64,000 nucleotides of DNA from DATKWD01 sp035529695 (GTDB lineage Bacteria; Actinomycetota; Acidimicrobiia; Acidimicrobiales; Salinilacustritrichaceae), in NCBI GenBank assembly GCA_035529695.1, contig DATKWD010000002.1, positions 62,001-126,000 on the forward strand. Direction: 5' to 3'. Positions 53,824-62,211 of this stretch are shown piece by piece. Position 1 is the first letter of the stretch; each line of letters begins with the position of its first letter. Under the pieces are notes generated by a model. That model made no database searches. It saw nothing but the letters and a program-made list of their open reading frames with translations, and had not been told where the DNA came from. The position numbers and the translations under genes are program-made.

Positions 53824-54393
53824 GTGCTCATCGGGTTGCACGGCTACGCCGACTCAGGCAAGGACGCCACAGCGGACCTCCTCGTCGCCGGCCACGGGTT
53901 CACCAAGGCCGACGTGTTCGATGCCGGCCGAGCCATCGGCTACCTGCTGGACCCGATCATCGCCAGGGCGACAGGGCTGAACGGGTACGCCCGGTACCGC
54001 GAGGTCTGCGACACGATCGGCTACGACGAGATGAAGCGCGAGTTCCCCGAGAGCCGCGAGTTCCTGCAACGGCTCGGCGACGCGCTCCGGGCCGAGCTCG
54101 GCGAGACCGTCCTGATCGACGTGTGGCTCGAGCGAGCCGTCCGACTCGAGCGGGCGGTGGCGACAAGCATCCGGCACCGCAACGAGGCCGAGGCCCTTCG
54201 GAACGCCGGGGGGTTCGTGGTCGTGATCGAGCGGCCAGGGGTCGGCCCGGTGAACGACCACATCACCGACCGGCGACTCCCGGCCGAGCTCATCGACGCG
54301 ACCCTCGACAACGACGGTCCCCTCGATGCGCTGCCCGGCAAGGTGGCCGAGCTCATCGACCACCTCGAGGGCGACCCGGGCGTAGCCTCTTGA
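53824..54393 (+). CDS. Deoxynucleoside monophosphate kinase-like protein
   Basis: 189 residues from a GTG that is 7 nt after a TAGGGT -10 (leaderless). MLIGLHGYADSGKDATADLL carries a variant P-loop (GYADSGKD). KRGRAIG-like and later NDGPLD segments fit phage dNMP kinases (T4 gp1 family), which raise dNTP precursor levels. The ATG for the next gene follows immediately. Confidence 0.75.
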   Translation: MLIGLHGYADSGKDATADLLVAGHGFTKADVFDAGRAIGYLLDPIIARATGLNGYARYREVCDTIGYDEMKREFPESREFLQRLGDALRAELGETVLIDVWLERAVRLERAVATSIRHRNEAEALRNAGGFVVVIERPGVGPVNDHITDRRLPAELIDATLDNDGPLDALPGKVAELIDHLEGDPGVAS

Positions 54394-54395
54394 GC

Positions 54396-55094
54396 ATGGA
54401 GTTCATCCTTCGCGACGGGTCCCGAGCAGCCGACGGTCGTCTCGATCGTCTGGTGCAGTTCGATGAGCGGTCCCGTTCGTTCCCGATCCGCTCCGAGGTC
54501 GAAGGCCAGCGGCCGCGCTCGTACACATGGAGCGTCGGCGCTCATCTCGACCAGGGCCGCGAGGGAGCGTGCGTCGGGTTCGCGATGGCGCACGAGCTGA
54601 TCGCCCGCCCCGCGGTCGTGGAGGGCGTCACCGCCAGCGACGCGCTCCGCATCTACAAGGCCGCACAGAAGATCGACCCGTGGCCCGGTGAGGACTACGA
54701 GGGCACGTCGACGCTCGCCGGCGTCAAGACGATCGCCTCCGACGGCCACCTCAAGGAGTACCGGTGGGCGTTCGGCCTCGAGGATCTGATCCTCGCGGTC
54801 GGCTACCACGGCCCCGCGCTGATCGGCGTGAATTGGTACGAGGGCATGTTCGACACCGACCGCGACGGGTTCATCCATCACTCCGGTCTGATCGCTGGCG
54901 GCCACTGCACGCTCGTCCACTCGGTCAACGTCCCCGGCGAGTTCTTCCGCATTCACAATTCGTGGGGACCCGAGTGGGGCGTGGGCGGCGACGCCAAGAT
55001 CTCGTGGGTCGACATGGGCCGGCTGCTGGCCGAGGACGGCGAGGCGTGCATCCCGACGGTCCGCATTCGGCACGTTGAGGTCGGCTCGGGCTGA
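54396..55094 (+). CDS. Papain-like (C1A) cysteine peptidase
   Basis: 232 residues, MEFILRDGSRAADGRLDRLV. DQGREGACVGFAMAHEL is the catalytic Cys motif, GGHCTLVHSVNVPG gives the His, and RIHNSWGPEWGVGGDAKI gives the Asn/Gly box. No signal peptide or prodomain is seen, so it would act inside the cell, perhaps on a host protein or in virion maturation. Uncommon in phages. Start 3 nt after the kinase stop. Confidence 0.85.
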   Translation: MEFILRDGSRAADGRLDRLVQFDERSRSFPIRSEVEGQRPRSYTWSVGAHLDQGREGACVGFAMAHELIARPAVVEGVTASDALRIYKAAQKIDPWPGEDYEGTSTLAGVKTIASDGHLKEYRWAFGLEDLILAVGYHGPALIGVNWYEGMFDTDRDGFIHHSGLIAGGHCTLVHSVNVPGEFFRIHNSWGPEWGVGGDAKISWVDMGRLLAEDGEACIPTVRIRHVEVGSG

Positions 55095-55151
55095 CCCGAG
55101 GCCCCCGCCGTTCCTGGCGTTGTGAGGCCCCCCGAAAGAATCTGCGGTTGT

Positions 55152-55183
55152 AGTTGCTTCGGCTACAGCGGGTGTGCCATGCT
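55152..55183 (+). promoter_or_regulatory. Class I palindromic promoter
   Basis: TGTAG/CTACA context, -35 TTGCTT at 55154-55159, an 18-bp spacer and -10 CATGCT at 55178-55183. ATG 55190 follows after 6 nt. No TGACCAGCG core, only a similar GGCGTTGTGAGG upstream. Confidence 0.65.
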
Positions 55184-55189
55184 CTCCCC

Positions 55190-55432
55190 ATGACGAACAC
55201 CACCGCAGCCGCAGCCACCTTCACCGAAGCGATCAACGGCCCCGCATGGAACCGGGTCAGCGAATCGACGCTCGAGAACATCCTCGACGCCGACCCGCTC
55301 GGTTCGCTGGAGGGCATCGCCCCCGAGCGCATCGCCGCAGCCCTCGCAGTCGCCGAGGACGGCGAGCTAGAGCATGCCGCCGCCGGGTGGGGCCTCGCCG
55401 AGATCGACGCCTTCATCGCCGAGTTCGCCTGA
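55190..55432 (+). CDS. 80-residue hypothetical protein
   Basis: MTNTTAAAATFTEAINGPAW. Helical, ending AAAGWGLAEIDAFIAEFA. Ala/Glu-rich, with no recognisable motif. Leaderless. First gene of the operon leading to the GHKL ATPase. Confidence 0.65.
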   Translation: MTNTTAAAATFTEAINGPAWNRVSESTLENILDADPLGSLEGIAPERIAAALAVAEDGELEHAAAGWGLAEIDAFIAEFA

Positions 55433-55459
55433 GCATCACCGAGACCGAGGAGCAGCCAC

Positions 55460-55687
55460 ATGGCTGAGCACCACCACATCACCCGCACCGGGATAGTCGG
55501 AGAGGTCACCCTCCCCACCGAAGGCTTCGACGCCTTCGCCGACGCCCCCGGCGAGACCGAGGTGCTGATCCGTGACGCCTACCGCGCCACCGAGCAGCTC
55601 CCCCACGATCCCCGGCTCACGGAGGCCCGCAAGCATCTAGACGCTGCGCTGGCCCTCGTCGCCGAGGTAGAACACACCAACCCATGA
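55460..55687 (+). CDS. 75-residue hypothetical protein
   Basis: MAEHHHITRTGIVGEVTLPT, ribosome site GAGGAGCAGCCAC. Helical C-terminus (RLTEARKHLDAALALVAEVE). The stop TGA overlaps ATGATG of the next frame. No family is recognised. Confidence 0.6.
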   Translation: MAEHHHITRTGIVGEVTLPTEGFDAFADAPGETEVLIRDAYRATEQLPHDPRLTEARKHLDAALALVAEVEHTNP

Positions 55688-55707
55688 TGAACCAAGGAGA
55701 CGCCGAC

Positions 55708-56022
55708 ATGGCTTCAGAACTGACCCTGACCGACATCCTCACCGCGATCACCAACGGTGCAGCCGATGAGAACCTCGACGCCGTGATCGCCACGGTGAAG
55801 GACCGCCGACAGGCTTCCGCCCGAGTCACCTTCAACACGCTGAAGGTCGGCGACAAGGTGACCATCAGCGGAGCGCAGAAGTACCTCGAAGGTGCGCCCG
55901 CCACGGTGGTCGAGAAGAAGCGCACCAAGGTGGTCATCGCGCTGGACGAGCCGCGTGGCCGGATGATGGCCGGGACCCGCCTCAACGGGAACCCGTCGAT
56001 CATCGTGCCGGTGGCAGCATGA
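55708..56022 (+). CDS. 104-residue protein with KOW-like barrel
   Basis: MASELTLTDILTAITNGAAD at an exact AAGGAGACGCCGACATGGC. A second ATG at 55684 (MMNQGDAD) reads the start sequence in frame. The second half, LKVGDKVTISGAQKYLEG with ATVVEKKRTKVVIALD, looks like a small KOW/SH3 barrel. Translation factor-like or RNA-binding is possible. Confidence 0.65.
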   Translation: MASELTLTDILTAITNGAADENLDAVIATVKDRRQASARVTFNTLKVGDKVTISGAQKYLEGAPATVVEKKRTKVVIALDEPRGRMMAGTRLNGNPSIIVPVAA

Positions 56023-57479
56023 GCGCCACCCGAAGCTGGCTCGAGGTCGACCGCGAAGGTCTGCGGTTGTCGCACCGAGGGGGTGCGACGGCCGCGGTCC
56101 TCGACCTGATCTCGAACAGCATCGACGCCGAGGCCACGATGGTCTCCATCGGGTTCGAGATGGTCGGCCGAGGGCTGGCCCATCTCACCTGCGAGGACAA
56201 CGCGCCGGGCGGGTTCGCTGACCTGACCCACGCCTACACGATGTACGCCCCCTCCTCACGGAAGGCTGACGCGACGAAGCGGGGCCGGTTCAACATCGGC
56301 GAGAAGCTCGTGCTGGCCCACTGCGTCGAAGCGACGATCGACTCGGCCTCGGGCCGGATCGTGTTCGGCGAGGACGGCCGATCCGAGGTCCAGAAGTCGA
56401 CACGGACCGAGGGAACCCTCTTCGACGCCACCGCCCGGTTCCGCAAGGTCGACGTGGAGGAAGCGATCGACGCGCTGCGGCGGGTGATCCCACCGGCCAA
56501 CGTCGAGGCGTTCGTGAACGGCGAACCGCTCGCATGGCGTGAGGCGATCACCGAGACCGCGGCTCGACTCCCGACCGAGCTCGAGGACGACGAGGGGTTC
56601 CTGCGGCCGACTCGCCGCAAGGCCACGGTGCGGATCCATCGGGTACCGACCGGCGAGCAGGCGATGCTGTACGAGCTGGGCATCCCGGTGGTGGAGTTCT
56701 CGGGCGGTGAGCCGTACCACGTCGACGTGCTCCAGAAGGTCCCGCTGAACAAGGACCGCGACAACGTGACGCCGGGGTTCCTCCGTGAGGTGCGGACCGT
56801 GGTCCTCGACGCGACGCACCAGATGCTCGACCAGGAGCAGGCGTCGGCGACATGGGCGCGCGACGGGATGCCGAAGGCCAGCGACGCTGCGGTCGAGTCG
56901 GTGATGACTCACCGGTTCGGCGAGAAGCGGGTGGCGCACGACCCGGGCGACCCCGAGGCCAGCGGCGAGGCAGCCTCCCGCGGGTACACGGTGATCCACG
57001 GCGGGTCGATGAGCCGCGACGAGTGGGACGCAGCGAAGCGGACCGGCGCGGTCCTCCCGGCCCCGCAGGTCACGCCGACGCAACGCCCCGAGTTCGGCTC
57101 GAGGGACGACGCGGCGACGACGAAGGACATCCCCCCGGCCGACTGGTCCGACGGCCAGAAGCGGATCGCCGCCTACGCCGTGAGGTTCGCCGCGAAGGCG
57201 CTCGGGATCGAGGTCAGGGTGACCATGACCCGAGACAAGGAGAACGGCCGCATGGCGGCGTGGTATGCCCGAGGGGTGAACGGTTCGGACCTGACTTTCA
57301 ACGTGGCGACGCTCGGGCAGGGATGGTTCGATGACCCCGACCCCGAGGCTGTCGACCGGCTGCTGATCCACGAGTTCGCCCACCAATGGGAATCCAACCA
57401 CTTCAGCCACGACTTCCACGATGCCTGCTGCCGGGTGGGCGCAGCTCGGGTCGCGGCGAAGGGACTGAGGGGGATCTGA
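56019..57479 (+). CDS. GHKL ATPase fused to a zinc metallopeptidase domain
   Basis: 486 residues. GHKL motifs: N-box LISNSIDAEATMV (residues 30-42), G1-type CEDNAPGGF (58-66) and G2 GRFNIGEKLVLA (89-100), the ATP-binding set of Hsp90/MutL/MORC proteins. A ~350-residue middle part has DVLQKVPLNKDRDNV. The C-terminus carries LLIHEFAHQWESN, an HEFAH zinc site. No signal peptide. The combination suggests ATP-driven conformational control of a peptidase or a cofactor site; the substrate is unknown. ATGA-type coupling. Confidence 0.85.
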   Translation: MSATRSWLEVDREGLRLSHRGGATAAVLDLISNSIDAEATMVSIGFEMVGRGLAHLTCEDNAPGGFADLTHAYTMYAPSSRKADATKRGRFNIGEKLVLAHCVEATIDSASGRIVFGEDGRSEVQKSTRTEGTLFDATARFRKVDVEEAIDALRRVIPPANVEAFVNGEPLAWREAITETAARLPTELEDDEGFLRPTRRKATVRIHRVPTGEQAMLYELGIPVVEFSGGEPYHVDVLQKVPLNKDRDNVTPGFLREVRTVVLDATHQMLDQEQASATWARDGMPKASDAAVESVMTHRFGEKRVAHDPGDPEASGEAASRGYTVIHGGSMSRDEWDAAKRTGAVLPAPQVTPTQRPEFGSRDDAATTKDIPPADWSDGQKRIAAYAVRFAAKALGIEVRVTMTRDKENGRMAAWYARGVNGSDLTFNVATLGQGWFDDPDPEAVDRLLIHEFAHQWESNHFSHDFHDACCRVGAARVAAKGLRGI

Positions 57480-58006
57480 TGAGGCTGGTGCTCGTACTCG
57501 AGACCGGGGACGACCGGGGGGCGGGCGCGCCAGCGCTCTCCTTCGGCGAGGTCGCCAAGGAACCCGACGCCCGGCCGCCCGCCGGCTGGCAGCCACCCGA
57601 CCCCGAGGGCGACGAACCCCCGACGGGCGATGGCCGGCTCGAGGCGGCATGGGAAGCGCTCGTCGCCGCGCAACGTCGGCTGGTCGACCACCTCGGCGAG
57701 TCCAACGCCGACGACCACGCCCGGAAGCTGTGGGTCGGCGGGGCGCTCGCCATCTACGCCTTGGCGACCGGCGAGACCGAGGACGCCGTCGCGCTGCGAC
57801 TCGGCGACGAAGTCCAGGTCCCCACGATCCACGGGATGAGGATCCGCGCTCCCCACGAAACGACCCAAGCGCCGAAGCACCCGGGCGCTCAGGAGCACCA
57901 CGAGGACTACGACGAACCGCCCGAGCGGCCCGCCGACCCCGGTCTCGCCGGGTACCAGCAGCAGGCCCCTGATGCAGGTTTGCCTTCAACTGAGGGCGGT
58001 TCGTAG
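57479..58006 (+). CDS. 175-residue acidic protein after the GHKL gene
   Basis: MRLVLVLETGDDRGAGAPAL. N-terminal strand, a central helical segment (RLEAAWEALVAAQRRLVDHL) and a long disordered Pro/Glu/His-rich tail (ETTQAPKHPGAQEHHEDYDE). No family. The ATGA overlap couples it to the ATPase. Confidence 0.65.
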   Translation: MRLVLVLETGDDRGAGAPALSFGEVAKEPDARPPAGWQPPDPEGDEPPTGDGRLEAAWEALVAAQRRLVDHLGESNADDHARKLWVGGALAIYALATGETEDAVALRLGDEVQVPTIHGMRIRAPHETTQAPKHPGAQEHHEDYDEPPERPADPGLAGYQQQAPDAGLPSTEGGS

Positions 58007-58013
58007 TTATACT
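57985..58013 (+). promoter_or_regulatory. Promoter with GTAG/CTAC palindrome
   Basis: -35 TTCAAC at 57985-57990, a 17-bp spacer and -10 TATACT at 58008-58013. Arms GTAG (58003-58006) and CTAC (58016-58019) straddle the -10. The leader carries GAGGAGG before ATG 58049. Confidence 0.7.
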
Positions 58014-58048
58014 CGCTACAACGTCCGATCCTCGAGGAGGTGAGCGTC

Positions 58049-58306
58049 ATGGCAGATGAACTACGCGAGGTAGGCCGAAAGGCCGCTCAGAACCTGGCTC
58101 TGGCGCAAGCCGTCACCGCGATCGCGTACGGCCAGGCCGTCGACATCGCGTGCGAGCTCGAGCAGATCGCGTCGATCTACGGACCCGAGTGTGTGGCCGT
58201 TGTGAAGCGTGAGCTGATCACCAGCGGCGACCCCGACTGGCGTCGGGTCGTTTCCGAGACGGTCACCCGCTGGTCCGCGAATCGGGCTGTCCCCGCGTCG
58301 GTCTGA
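58049..58306 (+). CDS. 85-residue hypothetical protein
   Basis: MADELREVGRKAAQNLALAQ, helical, ending SANRAVPASV. A GTG at 58040 is possible, but GAGGAGG is placed best for ATG 58049. A region with a stable hairpin follows before the capsid promoter. No family is recognised. Confidence 0.65.
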   Translation: MADELREVGRKAAQNLALAQAVTAIAYGQAVDIACELEQIASIYGPECVAVVKRELITSGDPDWRRVVSETVTRWSANRAVPASV

Positions 58307-58349
58307 CAGCTCGAACCCCTCGCTGATCCTCCCGCGATCGGCGTCTGGT

Positions 58350-58379
58350 GAGGCCCCCGCGATCCCAGCTCGCGGGGGC
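58350..58379 (+). terminator. GC-rich hairpin before the capsid operon
   Basis: GAGGCCCCCGCGATCCCAGC continues into TCGCGGGGGCCTC, an approximately 12-bp stem. No U-run follows, so termination may need Rho or this may be an RNA structure. Confidence 0.45.
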
Positions 58380-58396
58380 CTCGCCGCGCCCTATCC

Positions 58397-58426
58397 GTGA
58401 CTCGTCGGTTTCCGTCGGCATATAGT
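58397..58426 (+). promoter_or_regulatory. Promoter of the capsid operon
   Basis: -35 GTGACT (58397-58402), an 18-bp spacer and -10 TATAGT (58421-58426), close to consensus. A 5' leader of ~120 nt follows with a perfect GACCTA/TAGGTC inverted repeat at 58442-58457 and ribosome site AAGGAGGG. Likely the strong late promoter. Confidence 0.7.
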
Positions 58427-58548
58427 GGCGACCAGGCCGACGACCTAGTCGTAGGTCAGAGCGGAGCCGGCGTAGCTGGGACCGCGGCGAACAACCGAGA
58501 GGCGGTCCCGATTGGGAATCCCATCGAGCTACCGCAAGGAGGGCAGCC

Positions 58549-60492
58549 GTGGACCGGATCGAAGTTCCCGAGGAACTCTCGGGGCTGACCATCGAGGAGC
58601 TCACCGAGCTCCAGACCAGCATCAAGGACGCCGCGCAGGAACTGGCAGGCGACGCCGCGAAGGAAGATGACGCGCTGAAGGAGGTCGAGCGGCTTGGAGC
58701 CGAGTACGACCGCATCGGCGAAGAGCTTGCTTCCCGCAAGGCCGCCGAGGCCGAGCGTGCGGCCCGAGCCGAGGAAGCGCTCAACCGCTTCGCCGACCCG
58801 GAGCCCGAGTCGACCGAGACCGAGGTCGAGCCCGAGATCGAGGCGGCCGTCGAGGCCCCCGTGGTCGAAGAGACCGACATCGAAGGCGAGGGGACCGAAG
58901 AGGTCGCCGCTGCCACCGAGACCGAGGTGACCGCCGAGGCGGCCGCCGAAGAGATCACCGAGGAGACCACCGTCGAGGAGGCGACCGAGGAGCTGTCCGA
59001 TGACAGCGCCGAGGCCGTCGCCGACCCGCTGGCCGCCGAAGTGGCCGTCGCCGCAGTGGCGTCGGACGAGAGCAAGGCCAGCATCGAGGAGGAGCCGGAG
59101 GCGCTCGCAACCGAGGACGCCGAGGTGACCGCCGAGGCGACCGACGAGCCCCCCCAGGAGGAGGCAACCATGACCACCGAGTCCATCCCCGATGCCGCCG
59201 CTGAGACGGTGGCAGCCCTCGAGGGCGAAGCCCCCGATGCGGTGAGCCCCGCCGAGACGTCCAGCTTCGCTGGCTTCTCGATCATGCGGGCGACCAACTC
59301 GGCCGCCGGCCTCAACGAGGGCGACGAGCTGAGCGTGAAGTCGCTCGCCGAGTCCATCACCCGGAAGTCCCACGGGATGCAGAACATCCCCACGGGCACC
59401 TACGAGCGCATCGTGGTCGGCACCATGCACGCCGACTACGGCGAGCGTCGCCTCGGTTCGGGCGCGGAGGAGAACTTCGCGATCCTCGAGTCGCTGCGCC
59501 ATGACGCCGAAGCGCTCGTCGCTGCCGGTGGCAACTGCGCTCCGCTCGCCCCGAGCTACGACTTCTTCCGGCTCGCCGAGGCGCTGAACCCGGTGGAGCA
59601 GTGCCTCCCCGCGGTCGAGGCTCCTCGCGGTGGCATCCGCTACATCACGCCGCCGGACTTCCGTGACGCCGAGGGTGGCGTCCGGGTGACCACCGAGGCC
59701 GAGGACGCTGCCGGGTACCCCCCGACGGCCCCGAAGCCCTGTGTGGCCGTGGCGTGCCCCCCGATCGAGGAGTGCCGGGTCGATGCGGTGTCGAAGTGCG
59801 TGACCTTCGGCAACCTCAACTTCCGGGTCTTCCCCGAGCAGGTCGAAGCGTTCCTCGAGGATCTCGACGTGATCTTCACCGAGGAGAAGGAGATCTTCTA
59901 CCTCGACGCCATCGACGCGGCTTCCACCGCGGTGACCTCGGGCCCCCGCTACGGTGCGGTCCGGTCGATCCTGTGGGACCTCGCGGAGGCTGCGGCCGGG
60001 TACCGCCGACGGAACCACATGGCTCCCGACGCCACGCTCAACGTGATGCTCCCGAGCTGGGTCGCCGAGCTGGTGAAGGTCGACATGGTGAACGACTTCA
60101 GCCTCGGGCTGAGCTTCGTGGGGGCCGACACCAACGCCCTCGCCGCGGAGATGCTCGCTCGCCTGAACCTCGCGCCGTGCTTCTACTACGACAGCGCGAC
60201 GGGTGCCGGCCAGGCGTTCAACGATCCGCAGCTCGCGGGTCCGCTGAACCCCTTCCCGAGCACCGTGGTCAGCTACCTCTTCGCACCGGGCACCTTCGTC
60301 CGGCTCGACGCAGGGACGCTGGACCTCGGCATCGTCAGGGACTCGGTCCTCAACGGGACCAACGACCTGCAGATGTTCTCGGAGCAGTGGATCCAGGTAT
60401 GCCAGGTCGGCCTCGAGTCGGTTCGGCTCGAGAGCACGGTCTGCCCCGACGGCACCGCACCCGCAGCCGTCGCGCCGATCATCTGCCCCTGA
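58549..60492 (+). CDS. Major capsid protein with fused N-terminal scaffold
   Basis: 647 residues from GTG 58549. The first ~235 residues are a coiled-coil and Glu-rich scaffold (VEEPEPESTE-like, ATEEATMTTESIP near its end), probably removed by the prohead protease. The rest is an HK97-fold shell protein: FAGFSIMRATNSAAGLNEGD, GNCAPLAPSYDFFRL, APRGGIRYITPPDFRD, VKVDMVNDFSLGLSFVGADT and SYLFAPGTFVRLDAGTLDLG. The assembly role is clear; cleavage sites are not determined. Confidence 0.9.
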   Translation: MDRIEVPEELSGLTIEELTELQTSIKDAAQELAGDAAKEDDALKEVERLGAEYDRIGEELASRKAAEAERAARAEEALNRFADPEPESTETEVEPEIEAAVEAPVVEETDIEGEGTEEVAAATETEVTAEAAAEEITEETTVEEATEELSDDSAEAVADPLAAEVAVAAVASDESKASIEEEPEALATEDAEVTAEATDEPPQEEATMTTESIPDAAAETVAALEGEAPDAVSPAETSSFAGFSIMRATNSAAGLNEGDELSVKSLAESITRKSHGMQNIPTGTYERIVVGTMHADYGERRLGSGAEENFAILESLRHDAEALVAAGGNCAPLAPSYDFFRLAEALNPVEQCLPAVEAPRGGIRYITPPDFRDAEGGVRVTTEAEDAAGYPPTAPKPCVAVACPPIEECRVDAVSKCVTFGNLNFRVFPEQVEAFLEDLDVIFTEEKEIFYLDAIDAASTAVTSGPRYGAVRSILWDLAEAAAGYRRRNHMAPDATLNVMLPSWVAELVKVDMVNDFSLGLSFVGADTNALAAEMLARLNLAPCFYYDSATGAGQAFNDPQLAGPLNPFPSTVVSYLFAPGTFVRLDAGTLDLGIVRDSVLNGTNDLQMFSEQWIQVCQVGLESVRLESTVCPDGTAPAAVAPIICP

Positions 60493-60523
60493 TCGGCCCG
60501 GTCACCTCGTAACGCGAAGATGG

Positions 60524-60553
60524 GCCGGGGTCCGAAAGGGCCCCGGCTCTCTC
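60524..60553 (+). terminator. Hairpin between capsid and next gene
   Basis: A 10-bp stem (60524-60533 and 60538-60547) with a GAAA tetraloop, followed by TCTCTCC. It may reduce transcription after the major capsid gene, or protect its mRNA. Confidence 0.6.
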
Positions 60554-60597
60554 CGCTACCGTGAGGGTCACCACGCCAAGGTCGAGAGGAGTATCCG

Positions 60598-61899
60598 ATG
60601 CCGGTGGGTCCCGAAGTCATTGTTGAGCCGCCACTCACCGTCCCCCCGCTTCACTCGCTTCTGGCCTCGGCCCCGAAGCTTCAGTTCCTGAATCCGGCGG
60701 TGCAGGTTTCGATCACCGAGGACGGCGACAACGTCGTGCTCGATGATCGCTGGGAGGCGGGTCTCGTCTTCCAGCCCTACGACTGCATCAACCCGCAGTC
60801 ATGGGCACCGTGCGCTCGCACGAATGAGATCCAGTGCTTCCCGGTTGACGCCACGTCGGGGACGTGGACGATCGACTTCGACGGCGGCGGCCCGACGGCC
60901 CCGCTGGCGTTCGACATCTCGGCCGGCGACCTGCAGTTCGCTCTCGGCGAGCTCGGGAGCGTCGGCCACGGCAACGTCATCGTGACCGGCGGCCCCGGCG
61001 ACGATGGCGGTACGTCGCCGTACTGCGTCGAGTTCACGGGCGTGTTCGCCGAGACGGACGTCGCTCTTCTCGCCGTCGCCGATGTGGACCTGGCCGGTGG
61101 TGGTGCCACGGTTGGCCCCGTCACGGTCCAACAGGAGGCCGGTGAGCTGGTCCTGAAGTCCGATCCGGTCGGCCAGGACGCTGTCTTCTACGAGCCGCCG
61201 GTCCTCGAGGTGCCCTACCGATGCACGACGTTCTCGCGGCTCGAGTGGGAGGACTACCGGGAGCGGGCGCTCTACAACCTGATGCTCGGGAAGTCGAAGG
61301 CGCTCGAGGCCGAGTTCTGGTCCGGCGCGAAGATCCCGACGAACCCGTCGCTGGTCCGGTCGACGCCGAACGATGACGACCACATCCTGAACCCGGGCGG
61401 CGCGGCCGCTCCGACGGCGGTGTCGCCAGGCATCGCTCTGGTCCTCATCGCTCAGGCGCTGTCCAACTGCGGTGCGGGTGGCCGAGGGATGATCCACGCG
61501 ACGCCGGCCCTCGCCGAGCGGTGGTCGAACCTGACGGCGATCAACTGGTACGAGAAGAGCACGTCGTGCTTGGGACTCCCGCAGGAGATGCAGGATCGGA
61601 TCGCTGGGAACTGCGTTCTCGCGACGCCAGCTCGGGGCGACATCGTGATCAACGGTGCCGGCTACCCGGGCACCGGTCCTCTCGGTCAGCCGCCACCGGG
61701 ACCGAATCAGGTGTGGACCTATGCCACGTCGATGGTGAACGTGATCGTCGGCGAGGATCGGGTGTACCCCGACTCTCTCAGCGAGGCGCTCGACCGGGCG
61801 ACCAATACCGTCGAGGCTCGGGCCGAGGTCTCAGCCGCGGCGGTCTACGACCTGTGTTGCAGCTTCGCTGTGCTGGTGGACATCTGCGGGTCGGTGTAA
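60598..61899 (+). CDS. Second capsid-region protein (possibly capsid-like)
   Basis: 433 residues, MPVGPEVIVEPPLTVPPLHS. The second half resembles the shell-forming end of actinophage capsid proteins: RERALYNLMLGKSKALEAEF, PTAVSPGIALVLIAQALSNC, then TYATSMVNVIVGEDRVYPDS and AEVSAAAVYDLCCSFAVLVD. The first half contains strand-rich units (TWTIDFDGGGPTAPLAF). A minor or decoration capsid component is likely, but no family name is certain. Confidence 0.65.
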   Translation: MPVGPEVIVEPPLTVPPLHSLLASAPKLQFLNPAVQVSITEDGDNVVLDDRWEAGLVFQPYDCINPQSWAPCARTNEIQCFPVDATSGTWTIDFDGGGPTAPLAFDISAGDLQFALGELGSVGHGNVIVTGGPGDDGGTSPYCVEFTGVFAETDVALLAVADVDLAGGGATVGPVTVQQEAGELVLKSDPVGQDAVFYEPPVLEVPYRCTTFSRLEWEDYRERALYNLMLGKSKALEAEFWSGAKIPTNPSLVRSTPNDDDHILNPGGAAAPTAVSPGIALVLIAQALSNCGAGGRGMIHATPALAERWSNLTAINWYEKSTSCLGLPQEMQDRIAGNCVLATPARGDIVINGAGYPGTGPLGQPPPGPNQVWTYATSMVNVIVGEDRVYPDSLSEALDRATNTVEARAEVSAAAVYDLCCSFAVLVDICGSV

Positions 61900-61902
61900 C
61901 CG

Positions 61903-62211
61903 GTGAGCGCGCCCGTACCGACCGAGGTAGCGGCGTGGCAGCCCCGACGAGTTCACCTCGACGGGTCTCTCCTCGCGCTGCCGTTCACGTTCTCGCTTCC
62001 CCGCAACGCCCGCGAGCTCACCGTGAAGTGTCGGGCCGTTGGTGGTCCTGGCGCGACGGTGACGGTCACGGACCCGGGTGGGTCGACCCCGTTGTTCCCG
62101 GGTGACGAGGAGACGTGGTCGGGTGAGGGCGAACCGCTCGCCGGCCTCTTCGAGGTGACCGTGGCCGCCGCGCTGGATGTGGTGACGGTCCTCTGGACGG
62201 AGCGGATCTGA
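61903..62211 (+). CDS. 102-residue structural-region protein
   Basis: MSAPVPTEVAAWQPRRVHLD, GTG start. Beta-rich, jelly-roll-like alternation (LTVKCRAVGGPGATVTVTDP and LFEVTVAAALDVVTVLWTER). Possibly a small head decoration or connector protein. Overlaps the next gene (TGATG). Confidence 0.6.
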   Translation: MSAPVPTEVAAWQPRRVHLDGSLLALPFTFSLPRNARELTVKCRAVGGPGATVTVTDPGGSTPLFPGDEETWSGEGEPLAGLFEVTVAAALDVVTVLWTERI

